A stretch of 64,000 nucleotides of DNA from DASRAA01 sp963814165 (GTDB lineage Bacteria; Acidobacteriota; Terriglobia; Terriglobales; Acidobacteriaceae), in contig CAWFBW010000017.1 of NCBI GenBank assembly GCA_963814165.1, forward strand, positions 186,001-250,000, in the 5' to 3' direction. A model generated the notes under the pieces. The model searched no databases. It was not told the DNA's origin and worked only from the letters and a program-made list of their open reading frames with translations. The number at the start of each line of letters is the position of its first letter. Within the stretch, counting starts at the first letter, position 1. Below are positions 54,236 through 64,000 of the stretch, in pieces. Both the position numbers and the translations under genes were made by a program.

Positions 54236-55224
54236 TGTCCTTGACCGACAAATACGGCCGCGACATCCACGACCTGCGGATCTCCATTACGGACCGCTGC
54301 AACTACAAGTGTGTCTATTGCCGGTCGGGGAACGATGGGCCTGCATTTCCCGAAATGCCCGTAGAAGACTACCTGCGAATGGTGCGGGTGTTCGTCGGGC
54401 TGGGGATCACGAAGGTCCGGTTGACCGGCGGCGAACCTTTGCTGCGGCGCGGTCTGGTGGAGATGGTGGGCGAACTCGGGCGCATGCGGGCTTTGGATGG
54501 GAAGCCCCTAGATATCGCCATCACTACAAACGGACATTTATTGGCCGAACTCGCGCAGCCGTTGGCCGATGCGGGACTCTCGCGCGTGACGGTCTCGATG
54601 GATGCGGTTGAGCGCCAGCACTTTGCACGCATTACGCGCGTGCCCAACGGCTATGAACGCGTTCTGGCGGGGATTCGGGCAGCGCAGGACGTGGGGTTGA
54701 GCCCGGTAAAGGTCAATTGCGTCCTCCTGCGCGGCTTCAACGACGATCAAATAACCGGATTTGGGAAGTTTGCGCGCGAGGAAGGCGTGGTCGTGCGCTT
54801 CATCGAGTTCATGCCGCTGGAAGAGGACCGCGTGTGGTCTCCGGAGATCGTTATCACGTTGGACGAGATCGTGGGGCGCATGGCCGAGTTCATGCCGTTG
54901 CGCGAGATCGAGCACCTGCGCAGCGAGACCGCTCGGCGCTACGTATTCGAAGACGGCGTGGGCGAGATCGGCATTATCGCGCCGGTTTCCAATCCGTTTT
55001 GTGGACAATGCAGCCGGATTCGGGTGACCTCTGACGGCAAAATTCGGACGTGTTTGTTCTCCGTGCGGGAGCATGATCTCGCTGGAATCATGGCCAAAGG
55101 AGCCAGCGATGAGCAGATGGCGGAGTTCATCGTCGGGGCCGTTGACCAGAAAGAAGCCCGCCATCACATCGGAGAGCCGGGGTTCGTGCCGGCTTCGCGA
55201 ACCATGGTTCACATTGGCGGCTAG
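54235..55224 (+). CDS. moaA: GTP 3',8-cyclase MoaA
   Basis: MoaA, a radical-SAM enzyme, converts GTP to 3',8-cyclo-GTP in the first step of molybdenum cofactor synthesis. The 329-residue protein has the SAM-cluster Cys at 22, 26 and 29 (CNYKCVYC), RLTGGEPLLRRG, and the C-terminal second cluster (NPFCGQCSRIRVTSDGKIRTC). It ends in Gly-Gly, needed for activity. GTG 54235 starts the conserved MSLTDKYGRDIHDLRISITDRC; there is no visible Shine-Dalgarno because the repeat array occupies that place. Other moa genes are not in the window. Confidence 0.95.
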   Translation: MSLTDKYGRDIHDLRISITDRCNYKCVYCRSGNDGPAFPEMPVEDYLRMVRVFVGLGITKVRLTGGEPLLRRGLVEMVGELGRMRALDGKPLDIAITTNGHLLAELAQPLADAGLSRVTVSMDAVERQHFARITRVPNGYERVLAGIRAAQDVGLSPVKVNCVLLRGFNDDQITGFGKFAREEGVVVRFIEFMPLEEDRVWSPEIVITLDEIVGRMAEFMPLREIEHLRSETARRYVFEDGVGEIGIIAPVSNPFCGQCSRIRVTSDGKIRTCLFSVREHDLAGIMAKGASDEQMAEFIVGAVDQKEARHHIGEPGFVPASRTMVHIGG

Positions 55225-55556
55225 GTACCAACGTGTGGTCACCGGCCGCAGGACTTGCAGAATTTTGACGGTAGCGTGAGAATAATCATAGGTTCCGGGC
55301 TGCCAAGGGATTCGAACTGCGTGCCGCGTCGGAGTGACGCGGTTCTCGTTTTTGTAACAATTCGGGCAGTGGTGGCATCTATGTAAGTGGTAAAAGAAGC
55401 GTCAACTGTAGCTTCAACATCCCCGTAGGTCGGGCCCGGTGAAACGGGCAGTGGATCTACTGGAGCCGCAGGCCAGCTTTCAACATCCCCGTTCCGGGGC
55501 GCGGTTTCCGTAACAACGGAGCTTCGTAGGCCGGAACTGAAGGCAGAGACATTAAC
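55225..55556 (+). promoter_or_regulatory. Leader region of nadA with a repeated 17-18 base word
   Basis: No gene was found in these 332 bases. AGCTTCAACATCCCCGT (55410-55426) recurs as AGCTTTCAACATCCCCGT (55475-55492), 65 bases apart. Each copy is followed by a GC-rich hairpin-forming stretch (GCCCG/CGGGC after the first, CCCC/GGGG after the second). The pair could be a duplicated regulatory or RNA element for nadA. A TTCGAATCCC word on the minus strand near 55310 resembles a tRNA T-loop, but no tRNA folds there. Confidence 0.35.
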
Positions 55557-56675
55557 GTGGCAACAGCAACAGTTACGGAAGTAGCATCGTGCTCGCTTGA
55601 AAACTATCTGGTACTCCCCGACCATTCGATGGATCAGCGAATCCGGGAGGCGAAAGACGCCCTGGGGAAAGAGTGTGTGATCCTCGGGCATCACTACCAG
55701 CGCGATGAGGTGGTCCGGTTGGCCGACTATCGCGGCGATTCCTACAAGCTCTCGCAAATGGCCGCCCAGGCTGACGGACGCTACATCGTTTTTTGCGGTG
55801 TGCACTTCATGGCAGAGAGCGCCGACATCCTGGCGCAGAACGGGCAATCGGTCATTCTTCCCGATCTCAACGCCGGGTGCTCGATGGCCGACATGGCTGA
55901 GATTTCCCAGGTCGAAGACGCGTGGGAACAGTTCGTCAACCTCGGATTGACCGACGACGAAGGCAACGGGATCACGCCGATCACGTACATGAATTCGACT
56001 GCGGCTATCAAAGCGTTCTGCGGCGAACGTGGTGGCATGGTTTGCACCTCGTCGAACGCCGGTGGCGCATTCGATTGGGCGTTCCGTCGCAACGAGAAGC
56101 TCTTCTTCCTGCCTGACCAACACCTCGGACGCAACACTGGCTTCGCTCGCGGCATAGCGCTCGACGAGATGGTTGTATGGGACCCCTACCAGCTACAGGG
56201 CGGCCTGAGCGCCGACCGGCTGCGCAAGGCAAAGGTCATTTTGTGGAAGGGCCACTGTTCGGTGCACCAGCGTTTTCTGCCCGAGCATGTGGACAAGATT
56301 CGCGCGACGTATCCGGACATGCGGGTGATCGTGCATCCTGAGTGCCGGTGGGAGGTTTGCCAGAAGGCCGACGGCGTTGGGTCAACCGACTACCTGATTC
56401 GGCAGGTCAAGGAAGCTGCGGCGGGAAGTGCATTCGCTATCGGGACCGAAATCCACCTGATCAACCGCCTGGCGAAGGAGTACCCGGATAAGCACGTCAT
56501 TACTTTGGACGACTCCGGCTGCCTTTGTACTACCATGTTCCGCATATCGCCGCAGCACCTGTGCTGGGCGCTGGAAAACCTGGTGGACGGCAGAGTGGTG
56601 AACCCGATCAAGGTAAAAGACAGCGTCAAGACGTGGGCGCGGGTTGCGCTTGATAGAATGTTAGAAATCCAGTGA
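55557..56675 (+). CDS. nadA: Quinolinate synthase NadA
   Basis: NadA condenses iminoaspartate with dihydroxyacetone phosphate to quinolinate in NAD synthesis, using a 4Fe-4S cluster. The 372-residue protein has the three cluster Cys regions: LNAGCSMADMAE, MVCTSSNAGGAF and DDSGCLCTTMF. Other blocks are LGHHYQRDEVVRLADYRGDSY, FCGVHFMAESADIL, LPDQHLGRNT and HPECRWEVC. GTG start, no strong Shine-Dalgarno. The partner gene nadB is not adjacent. Confidence 0.95.
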   Translation: MATATVTEVASCSLENYLVLPDHSMDQRIREAKDALGKECVILGHHYQRDEVVRLADYRGDSYKLSQMAAQADGRYIVFCGVHFMAESADILAQNGQSVILPDLNAGCSMADMAEISQVEDAWEQFVNLGLTDDEGNGITPITYMNSTAAIKAFCGERGGMVCTSSNAGGAFDWAFRRNEKLFFLPDQHLGRNTGFARGIALDEMVVWDPYQLQGGLSADRLRKAKVILWKGHCSVHQRFLPEHVDKIRATYPDMRVIVHPECRWEVCQKADGVGSTDYLIRQVKEAAAGSAFAIGTEIHLINRLAKEYPDKHVITLDDSGCLCTTMFRISPQHLCWALENLVDGRVVNPIKVKDSVKTWARVALDRMLEIQ

Positions 56676-56824
56676 TTATAAGAACCCGCCAACGCAGGCG
56701 TCCCCGGGAAAAGTTTTTGAGGCGTATTCCGCGCTATTGGTCGGATTTGCGCGAATATCGCCGCCGCATAATTGGACGCCAGAAATTAGATAGTCAGGTA
56801 GAAACCGACCAAGTAGTTATTGAT

Positions 56825-57259
56825 ATGTCGCGCACATTTACCCTCTCCGAAGCCGAGTCTCTTCTTCCCATTCTTGAGTCGTTGCTGCGTTCGGCAATGC
56901 AAGCGAAGTCGACCATCGAAGAGGTGGACGCCGAACTGGAAGCGCTTAAGAGCCGCGTCTTCGTGAACGGCGGCATGTTTGTCGACGCTCTCGCCGTCAG
57001 CCGCCGTAAAGGCGAGCGCGAGAAGGCGATCCAGCGAGCCAAAGACGCGGTGGCTGAAATCGACGCCGCCGGCGTGCAGGTGAAGGATCTCGACATCGGG
57101 TTGCTTGATTTCCCCTGCGTCGTTGGAGAAGAGGTCATCCTGCTTTGCTGGAAACTCGGCGAAGAAGGCATCACTCACTGGCACGGCACCAGCGAAGGCT
57201 TTGCCGGGCGCAAGCCCATCGACGAGCGCATGATCCGGGACCAGAAGAAGAGCAACTAG
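56825..57259 (+). CDS. DUF2203 protein
   Basis: The 144-residue protein matches DUF2203: FTLSEAESLLPILESLLRSAMQAKSTIEEVDAELEAL, a long helical hairpin, then VQVKDLDIGLLDFPCVVGEEVILLCWKLGEEGITHWHG and GFAGRKPID. Function unknown; it is a small cytoplasmic, mostly helical protein. ATG 56825 chosen by the family start; upstream in-frame codons give a basic unmatched stretch. It follows nadA after ~150 bases and precedes the ABC-F gene. Confidence 0.87.
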   Translation: MSRTFTLSEAESLLPILESLLRSAMQAKSTIEEVDAELEALKSRVFVNGGMFVDALAVSRRKGEREKAIQRAKDAVAEIDAAGVQVKDLDIGLLDFPCVVGEEVILLCWKLGEEGITHWHGTSEGFAGRKPIDERMIRDQKKSN

Positions 57260-57333
57260 GGTCGCCGGTTGAATCGCCGCGAATTCGGTGTTTGGCCTAA
57301 GCCCGACGTCTCCCGCATAATCGAACAAGCCCC

Positions 57334-59266
<1,933 letters not shown>

Positions 59267-59296
59267 GCCGTCCTAAGACGCCGAAGTCAAGGACCC

Positions 59297-60223
59297 TCAC
59301 CGGCAGACGGCATCCAATTCCTTCATCGGCTTTGGCGGCACCGGCGGGTATTTCAGGTGTTGCGCCTCGATCGTCTGCTCCAGGAGCGTACCTCCGTATT
59401 TCAGCCCGGCATTCGGATTGCTCTGGTAAGCCGGATCGCTTTCCGCCTCTTCCAGAGTCACCAGGCGGAAGCCCCTCTGCTTGAGCAGGTCGATCAGCTG
59501 CGGCAGCATCACCGTTTGAAAGCCGCCGAGGTGCAGCAGCATGACGTGCTTCACATCGTGCCCAAACACCTTCTGCGACAGCTTTTGATCGAGCTCGATG
59601 TACTGCCGCGCGGTATCGAGGTAGCTCGACTTGAGCCACTCGATAGACTTCTGATCGTTTTTCGTCACGCATCGGGCATACGGCGCATTCCAGGCGTAGT
59701 CCTCGAAGTCGAGCGTCACTTGCGCCACCCGATAACCGCGGTCTTTCAGATAGGTGCGCACGGCATTCCGTTTCTCGAGCGTTTCACCCTCCCACAAATA
59801 CGGATACCGGAACCAGTGCCAATCTTCATTGCCCATCAGAGAGCGCAGCGCCGACTCATTGGCGGCGATGTCTTTCTCGAACGCTTCAGCCGTGTTGTCT
59901 GTGAGGCTCATGTGCGACCAGGTATGGTTGCCCAGCAAATAGCCGGCGGCGCGCCATTCTTCCAGGACCGCGCGATCTTCCGGGACCTGCTCTAGCTTTA
60001 CCGCGTTGATGAAGCCGTAAACCTGCGGAGCATTTGCCGCTTTCAGGGTTGCGATGATGCTCTTTGCCACTTCGACCCGTGTCATTCCCGGCGGCAGTGG
60101 ACCATGCGCGGGCAGATCATCGAACGTCAGCGCGACTTCCTGCGCTGCTGCCATCACCGGCAGCGCCAAGAGGAGCGCGACGAAAGCTAGGAATCGCGGA
60201 CAGCGGACAATCAGATTCTTCAT
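59297..60223 (-). CDS. Exported polysaccharide deacetylase (NodB domain)
   Basis: The 308-residue protein has a signal peptide (LAFVALLLALPVMAAAQ) and a NodB-type domain: LTFDDLPAHG (catalytic and metal Asp), LLGNHTWSHMSL (metal His pair), FRYPYLWEGET and a late LHLGGFQ His. It would remove acetyl or formyl groups from a glycan in the periplasm. It follows the M28 peptidase gene by 13 bases in the same direction, so the two are probably cotranscribed. Intact. Confidence 0.9.
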   Translation of the reverse strand: MKNLIVRCPRFLAFVALLLALPVMAAAQEVALTFDDLPAHGPLPPGMTRVEVAKSIIATLKAANAPQVYGFINAVKLEQVPEDRAVLEEWRAAGYLLGNHTWSHMSLTDNTAEAFEKDIAANESALRSLMGNEDWHWFRYPYLWEGETLEKRNAVRTYLKDRGYRVAQVTLDFEDYAWNAPYARCVTKNDQKSIEWLKSSYLDTARQYIELDQKLSQKVFGHDVKHVMLLHLGGFQTVMLPQLIDLLKQRGFRLVTLEEAESDPAYQSNPNAGLKYGGTLLEQTIEAQHLKYPPVPPKPMKELDAVCR

Positions 60224-60236
60224 GCGTTCATGCCAC

Positions 60237-61742
60237 CTAAGGTTTCTTGCCTTCCAACCACTCCGGCTTGAAATCGGTGTTCGCTAGCCACGTCACCGGC
60301 CCGATCATCGAAGCGATCACGCGGTCCATATGCTCGAAATCAATCTTGTCGAGCGTGTCAGTCGTTTGATGATAGTCCGCATGCACGCCGAAACTCGACA
60401 CGGTTTGAGCCACGATGCCTTCTTTGGCGAGGGCGTAGTTGTCAGAGCGAGTGAAGAATTTTTCCGCAGGACGCGGATCGCCCACCAGTTTCGCGCCGTG
60501 CTCGGCGAGTTCCGGCCCGAGATTGGTGCGCTCCCATCCCGTAAGCCACAACTCGTCTGGCCTCAGTTTGGGGTCGGGGCGCCCAATCATTTCAAACTCC
60601 AGATTGGCGACGATGTCATTGATTGGGAATGTCGGGTTCTGCAGGAAGTAGCGGGCGCCAACCATGCCTGCCTCTTCGCTGCCCCACAGCGCCACGATGA
60701 CTGTTCTGTTGGGCTTTGGCTCTTTCGCCAGCACGCGCGCTAGTTCCATCACTGCAACACGTTCCCGAGGCATCGTCGTCGGCACCGGAGTAAGTCTTGC
60801 CATCCTTTATGCCGAGGTGGTCCAGGTGCGCGGTCAGTAATACGATCTGCTCTTTTTCAGTCGTGCCCTCGATTTTTGCCAGGACGTTCCACGTATTCGT
60901 CGTCTTCCAAGGACTGATTTCTGCATGTAATGCCAATGTGGTCCTCTGCGGCTCCGCCCACAGTTGGTCGAAGGCCTCTTGCTTCGCAATTACCAGCATC
61001 GCGCGACGCTTGGGTTCGTCGTTGCCAATGATTGGTGGTATCTGCGGAGGCTCCTTGGCGAGCATGTCGAATATGCGTTGTGGGTACGCAGACGAGGCGA
61101 TGATCACCATGGCTGCGCTACTGTTTCGGTACGGCTCCAGTATCTTGCGAGTGTCTTCGGTCTTGGTGCCTGCCTTGAGCTTGACGAGCAAAGCCGCCCC
61201 TTCCGCAACGTCAATTTTCGCAGCATTTTCATCATTCAGGTCGATCTTTTGCAGCAGCGCTGACCATGAGCTTGCGAGAGGCCTGCCATCACAATTTGTG
61301 TGCCGTGCGTCAGCACTAGTGGCTGGAGAGCGGCTTCGGCCTTGGTTTCGACGGTGAGCGTCGGGTTCCCAATGACCTCACGCGACCGCAGGTGCCTGTC
61401 TGAATGTATTGTCCATCTTCGGCGGCCGGTTCCAGTCCATAGAGTTCCAGAGTGGCGGCGATAAATACTGCTGCCGTGTGCTCGTCCTCTGTGCCGCTGC
61501 CCCGTCCGTGGAGCGCGGGGCCTGCGAGGTAGTTCATGTTGATAAGCACGCAAGTCGCGCACAAGCGCCGGAAGTGTGGGCGATTGGCCGCGATTGACGA
61601 GCCGGTGTGAGTGCACCGCCGGATGCGATGCTTGCGGTTGGGATGGAACCGGAGCAGGCGCCTGCGCAAGCGCCGTCAGTCCAAGTGCGATTGCCAGAAG
61701 GAATTGCGTGACATATTTAGCGGGCGATTTGACAAATCTCAA
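60237..61742 (-). CDS. Exported M28-family metallopeptidase (several frame breaks)
   Basis: A signal peptide (YVTQFLLAIALGLTALAQ) starts at 61742. The body is split over frames, but all catalytic blocks are present in order: TAHLDHLG (His), YSGADDDASGT (bridging Asp), WGSEEAGMVGA (Glu pair), EFEMIGRPD (Asp) and FGVHADYHQTTDT (His). A protease-associated-like insert (AAMVIIASSAYPQRIFDM) lies before them. Breaks occur between 61380 and 61640 (at least two), near 61200-61260 and near 60770. Because every active-site residue survives, I favour sequence error over decay, but this is among the most damaged genes here. Probable aminopeptidase acting outside the cytoplasm. Confidence 0.75.
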
Positions 61743-61775
61743 TCAGGGTCCTTATTTGGCCGCACACGACCTAAC

Positions 61776-62700
61776 TCAGATGCTGATCCACCCGGCGCGA
61801 ATCGCCAGCAGGCTGACCACGCCCACCAGAAGCCAAAGCAATACGCCTTGGATAAGTGGTCTCGGTCCGACCTTGCGCAGCGCTGCCGGCGAAAGTGTCG
61901 CACCGATCAGGAATAGCGTGAAGATCAGCAGCAACTTGCCTAGCTTGCTCAGCAGTTGATAGACGGGCGAACCGGCGAGAAGGTAGGTGTTGGCCATCGC
62001 CGCCAGGCAGAAGAACAGAATGAACCAGGGCCATTGAATACGCGTCTTGCTGCCGGTTTTGACTGCGGTGGCAATCGTAACAGGCACGATCCACACTGCT
62101 CTCGCCAGCTTCACAGTTGTGCCCGTCGCCAGTGCTATGGCTCCATACTTGGCGCACGCCCCAACCACCGAGCTAGTGTCGTGAATCGCGAGTGCCGCCC
62201 ACAATCCAAATTGCGTTTGCGAGAGCTTCAACGCCGTTCCTATTACGGGAAAGGTCAGCAGTGCGACTGAGTTCAGTAGAAAGACCGTACCCAGCGACAC
62301 CGACATCTCATCTTCGGTGGCTCCCAGCACCGGGCCCACGGCCGCGATCGCGCTGCCGCCGCAGATGGCGGTGCCGGTCGAGATGAGGTACGACGGCCCG
62401 CGACTCCACCGAGAGCAGCTTGCCAAACACCGCTCCGGCGAACATCGCGAACGCAATTCCCACGGCCGTGTAGACGAAGCCGCCGCGGCCCGCGTGCAGT
62501 ACTTGTTGCAGGTTCATTCCGAAACCCAACCCGACCACTGCTGCCTGCAGCAGGTACTTCGAGATCTGGCGTGATTCACCCGGGTAGGGATGCGTAGCGA
62601 TAGCGCCAAAAACCAGGCCCGCTACCAGCGCTAGAGGTGGGGAAGCCCAGGGCGTAAGGCAAAACACCAGGCCGACTACAAACAATATTTTTGATCGCAT
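61776..62700 (-). CDS. YeiH-type putative membrane transporter (UPF0324, frame break near 62395)
   Basis: The ~308-residue inner-membrane protein has about ten helices. Family blocks are LVAGLVFGAIATHPYP, LLQAAVVGLGFGMNLQQVL, STGTAICGGSAIAAVGPV, AALAIHDTSSVVGACAKYG and LLLIFTLFLIGATLS. The family is annotated as putative sulfate exporters; direct evidence for the substrate is weak. The frame changes near 62395 (LLSVESR then PSYLISTGTAICGG), again consistent with one extra base. Upstream gene of the minus-strand set with the M28 peptidase. Confidence 0.87.
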
Positions 62701-63341
62701 GAATGACAGGTTACGACCGTGAATCGCTTCTTCATTCTACAGGCAGCGCTCTGCTGGTTCTGGTTCCAGTAAATCGTGGGGAGAAATACAAAATGGATCC
62801 GATGCCAAAGAGCGGTGACGATTCTTTGGCTCCGGACCCATTCGATCCTGAAGCGGATCGGAGGTGATATCTAATCGTAACTCCGGCTGTGGAAATGTCA
62901 AGAAGAAACAGCGATAAGCTACTGATTTTATTGCCCTTTGCGGATATTTTTGACCGGTCTTACAAGTGACTGAAAACAAGCCACATGCCGTTGCCAGAGA
63001 AGGCCGACTCCACGAACGGCACTGCGGGAGAAGGTCCGCTGCTCCCCAAATTCAGGCATCGATACTGACTGACCACGCGGAATTACTCCTCCGAACAGCA
63101 TCCACGACACTACAGGCAGCGTCCTCCGGTTGCCAGTCCGAATCAGTGCCGAACGGCAACGATTGGTCTAAGCTTGTGGGAATTGTTTTTTGCTCGCAGT
63201 AACGATCGCTAAATCCCTCTGTCATGTGGCGCGAGGCGAAGTTCATTGACACTGGATTCGAGCGTCTGATAACTTTTTAAGTTCCACAGTTTTCCTAGCG
63301 TCCCCGGTGCCTCCGAAGCCGCGGGAATTCAAGAAATCAGA
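62701..63341. other. Intergenic region before the ATP synthase genes
   Basis: About 640 bases without a recognised gene. It separates the minus-strand YeiH gene from the plus-strand ATP synthase genes, so promoters for both are expected here. The only candidate coding element is the short frame at 62793. AT-rich stretches lie at 62915-62950 and 63180-63210. Confidence 0.45.
62793..62867 (+). CDS. Possible 24-residue small protein
   Basis: ATG 62793 is preceded by GGGGAGA with 8 bases spacing and encodes a 24-residue acidic peptide (MDPMPKSGDDSLAPDPFDPE, then ADRR). Codons are GC-rich and gene-like. No family is known; a chance frame is quite possible. Confidence 0.25.
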   Translation: MDPMPKSGDDSLAPDPFDPEADRR

Positions 63342-63817
63342 ATGGATCCTCTTCTCAGACAAGTAGGAGATTTACTGCTCGGCGCGGCTCCAACCGCGGT
63401 CATCTTTCTCCTGCTTTACGCTATCTACACTGCGCTGGTCGGTAACCCGCTGAGACGGCTTCTTGACGAGCGCCGGAAGCGGACGGAAGGTGCCGTGCTC
63501 AAGGCTCGGGCTGACATCGCAGCGGCTGAAGCCAAAACCCAGGACTACGAGCAGCGCTTGCGCGAGGCCCGCCTGGTGATTTTCAAGGCGCAGGAAGTGC
63601 GCCGCCAGGCAGCGCAGAAGAGCCCGCGCTGCCGCGGTCGCCGCGGCCAGAGCAGCGCGCCCAGCAGCAGATTCAGGAAGCCCGCGCCGCCATGGAGCAA
63701 GATATGTCTGCGGCGCGCCAGTCGCTGCAGGCGGAGTCTGAGACTTTGGCTTCCGAGATCATTCGGACCATCCTGAAACCGGCAGGCGCTGCTTCCGCAG
63801 CGGGCGGTCAGGCATGA
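63342..63817 (+). CDS. atpF: ATP synthase b/b'-type subunit (two frame breaks)
   Basis: The subunit b type stator begins MDPLLRQVGDLLLGAAPTAVIFLLLYAIYTALV (one membrane helix), then PLRRLLDERRKRTEGAVLKARADIAAAE and a long charged helix. After about 63616 the helix continues in the next frame (RARAAAVAAAR) and after about 63650 in the third (EQRAQQQIQEARAAMEQDM), ending at TGA 63815-63817. Each break fits one extra base. The repaired protein is ~157 residues, the right size. It overlaps the next ATG (ATGA). Confidence 0.82.
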
Positions 63818-64000
63818 AGAGGATCCTCTGCGTACATTTCGGGTTAGTGCTTCTCTTAGCGTGTTTTTCTCCTAGTGTGGCGGCTGCACAGGAGCACGCT
63901 CAGGCCCCTGCCCCCGCGCAGACCGAGCCCGCGGCGCAGTCCGAACAGCAGCCCGTAGTGAATCCGGACGCCGCCGCCGGCCGGGACTTGGCGAATGCAT
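63814..64000 (+). CDS. Second ATP synthase b-type subunit, N-terminal part (partial)
   Basis: From ATG 63814 the frame is open to the window edge (62 codons). It starts with a signal-like hydrophobic segment (LCVHFGLVLLLACFSPSVAAAQ) followed by a Pro/Ala/Gln-rich linker. In related genomes the second b subunit has such an extra leader and spacer before its membrane helix, so this is probably that gene; the stator helix itself lies beyond the window, so the assignment rests on position. Confidence 0.55.
   Translation, partial: MKRILCVHFGLVLLLACFSPSVAAAQEHAQAPAPAQTEPAAQSEQQPVVNPDAAAGRDLANA

Noticed and set aside
55295..55330. tRNA T-loop-like word (TTCGAATCCC on the minus strand)
   Set aside because: The flanking bases do not form a T stem and no D or anticodon arm can be placed around it.
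62966..63202. 78-codon frame before the ATP synthase genes
   Set aside because: No ribosome site or recognisable sequence; likely chance in a promoter region.

Overview
The window looks like an acidobacterial chromosome, probably Terriglobia/Koribacter-like. Pointers are an alternative complex III (ActABCDEF) operon continuing into a caa3-type oxidase, a VWFA protein of the Acidobacteria-associated type, a carboxypeptidase-domain-plus-beta-barrel (Oar-like) receptor, GC-rich coding sequence with many GTG/TTG starts, and short dispersed hairpin and heptanucleotide repeats. No tRNA, rRNA, CRISPR array or phage/IS transposase gene was seen.

Layout. 1-1.2 kb: tail of a membrane protein, cspA (minus) and acpS. 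1.6-14.4 kb: one respiratory operon, actA-B-C-D-E-F, a small membrane protein, a Sco-type copper protein and oxidase subunits II-I-III-IV, closed by a terminator. 14.5-23.6 kb: VWFA protein (minus), then the phosphate regulon phoB-phoR-phoU1-pstS-pstC-pstA-pstB-phoU2 with a clear Pho box and a pstS/pstC hairpin. 24-30.2 kb: an SDR/DUF2867-like protein, a Tat-exported M24 peptidase-like protein, an ArsR regulator with a palindromic operator, and an AMP-ligase/ACP/acyltransferase fusion. 30.3-38.4 kb: HD protein, MmgE/PrpD, fused aconitase-type hydratase, isocitrate/isopropylmalate-type dehydrogenase, a CitD-CitE fusion and CitF, the most unusual cluster here. 38.4-46 kb: a MITE-like element and mixed genes (zinc ribbon, PP2C phosphatase, DUF302, HAD, YihY, Na+/H+ antiporter, Ada). 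46.4-50.4 kb: etfB, small membrane protein, etfA and ETF-quinone oxidoreductase. 50.6-53.9 kb: Oar-like receptor. 53.9-59.3 kb: Moco riboswitch and moaA, nadA, DUF2203, ABC-F. 59.3-62.7 kb: deacetylase, M28 peptidase and YeiH-type transporter (minus). 63.3 kb to the end: start of an ATP synthase operon (two b-type subunits).

How genes work together. ETF-QO and complex III would feed electrons through quinone and c-type hemes to the A2-type caa3 oxidase, and the ATP synthase would use the resulting gradient. PhoBR controls Pst uptake. The citrate cluster could link citrate, isocitrate and 2-oxoglutarate with acetyl units and oxaloacetate.

Quality warning. At least 20 reading-frame breaks interrupt otherwise well conserved genes. 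Nearly all fit a single extra base relative to the expected protein, on both strands and in essential genes (etfB, ATP synthase b). I read most as insertion errors of the assembly, not gene decay, and give full-length gene extents with break points.
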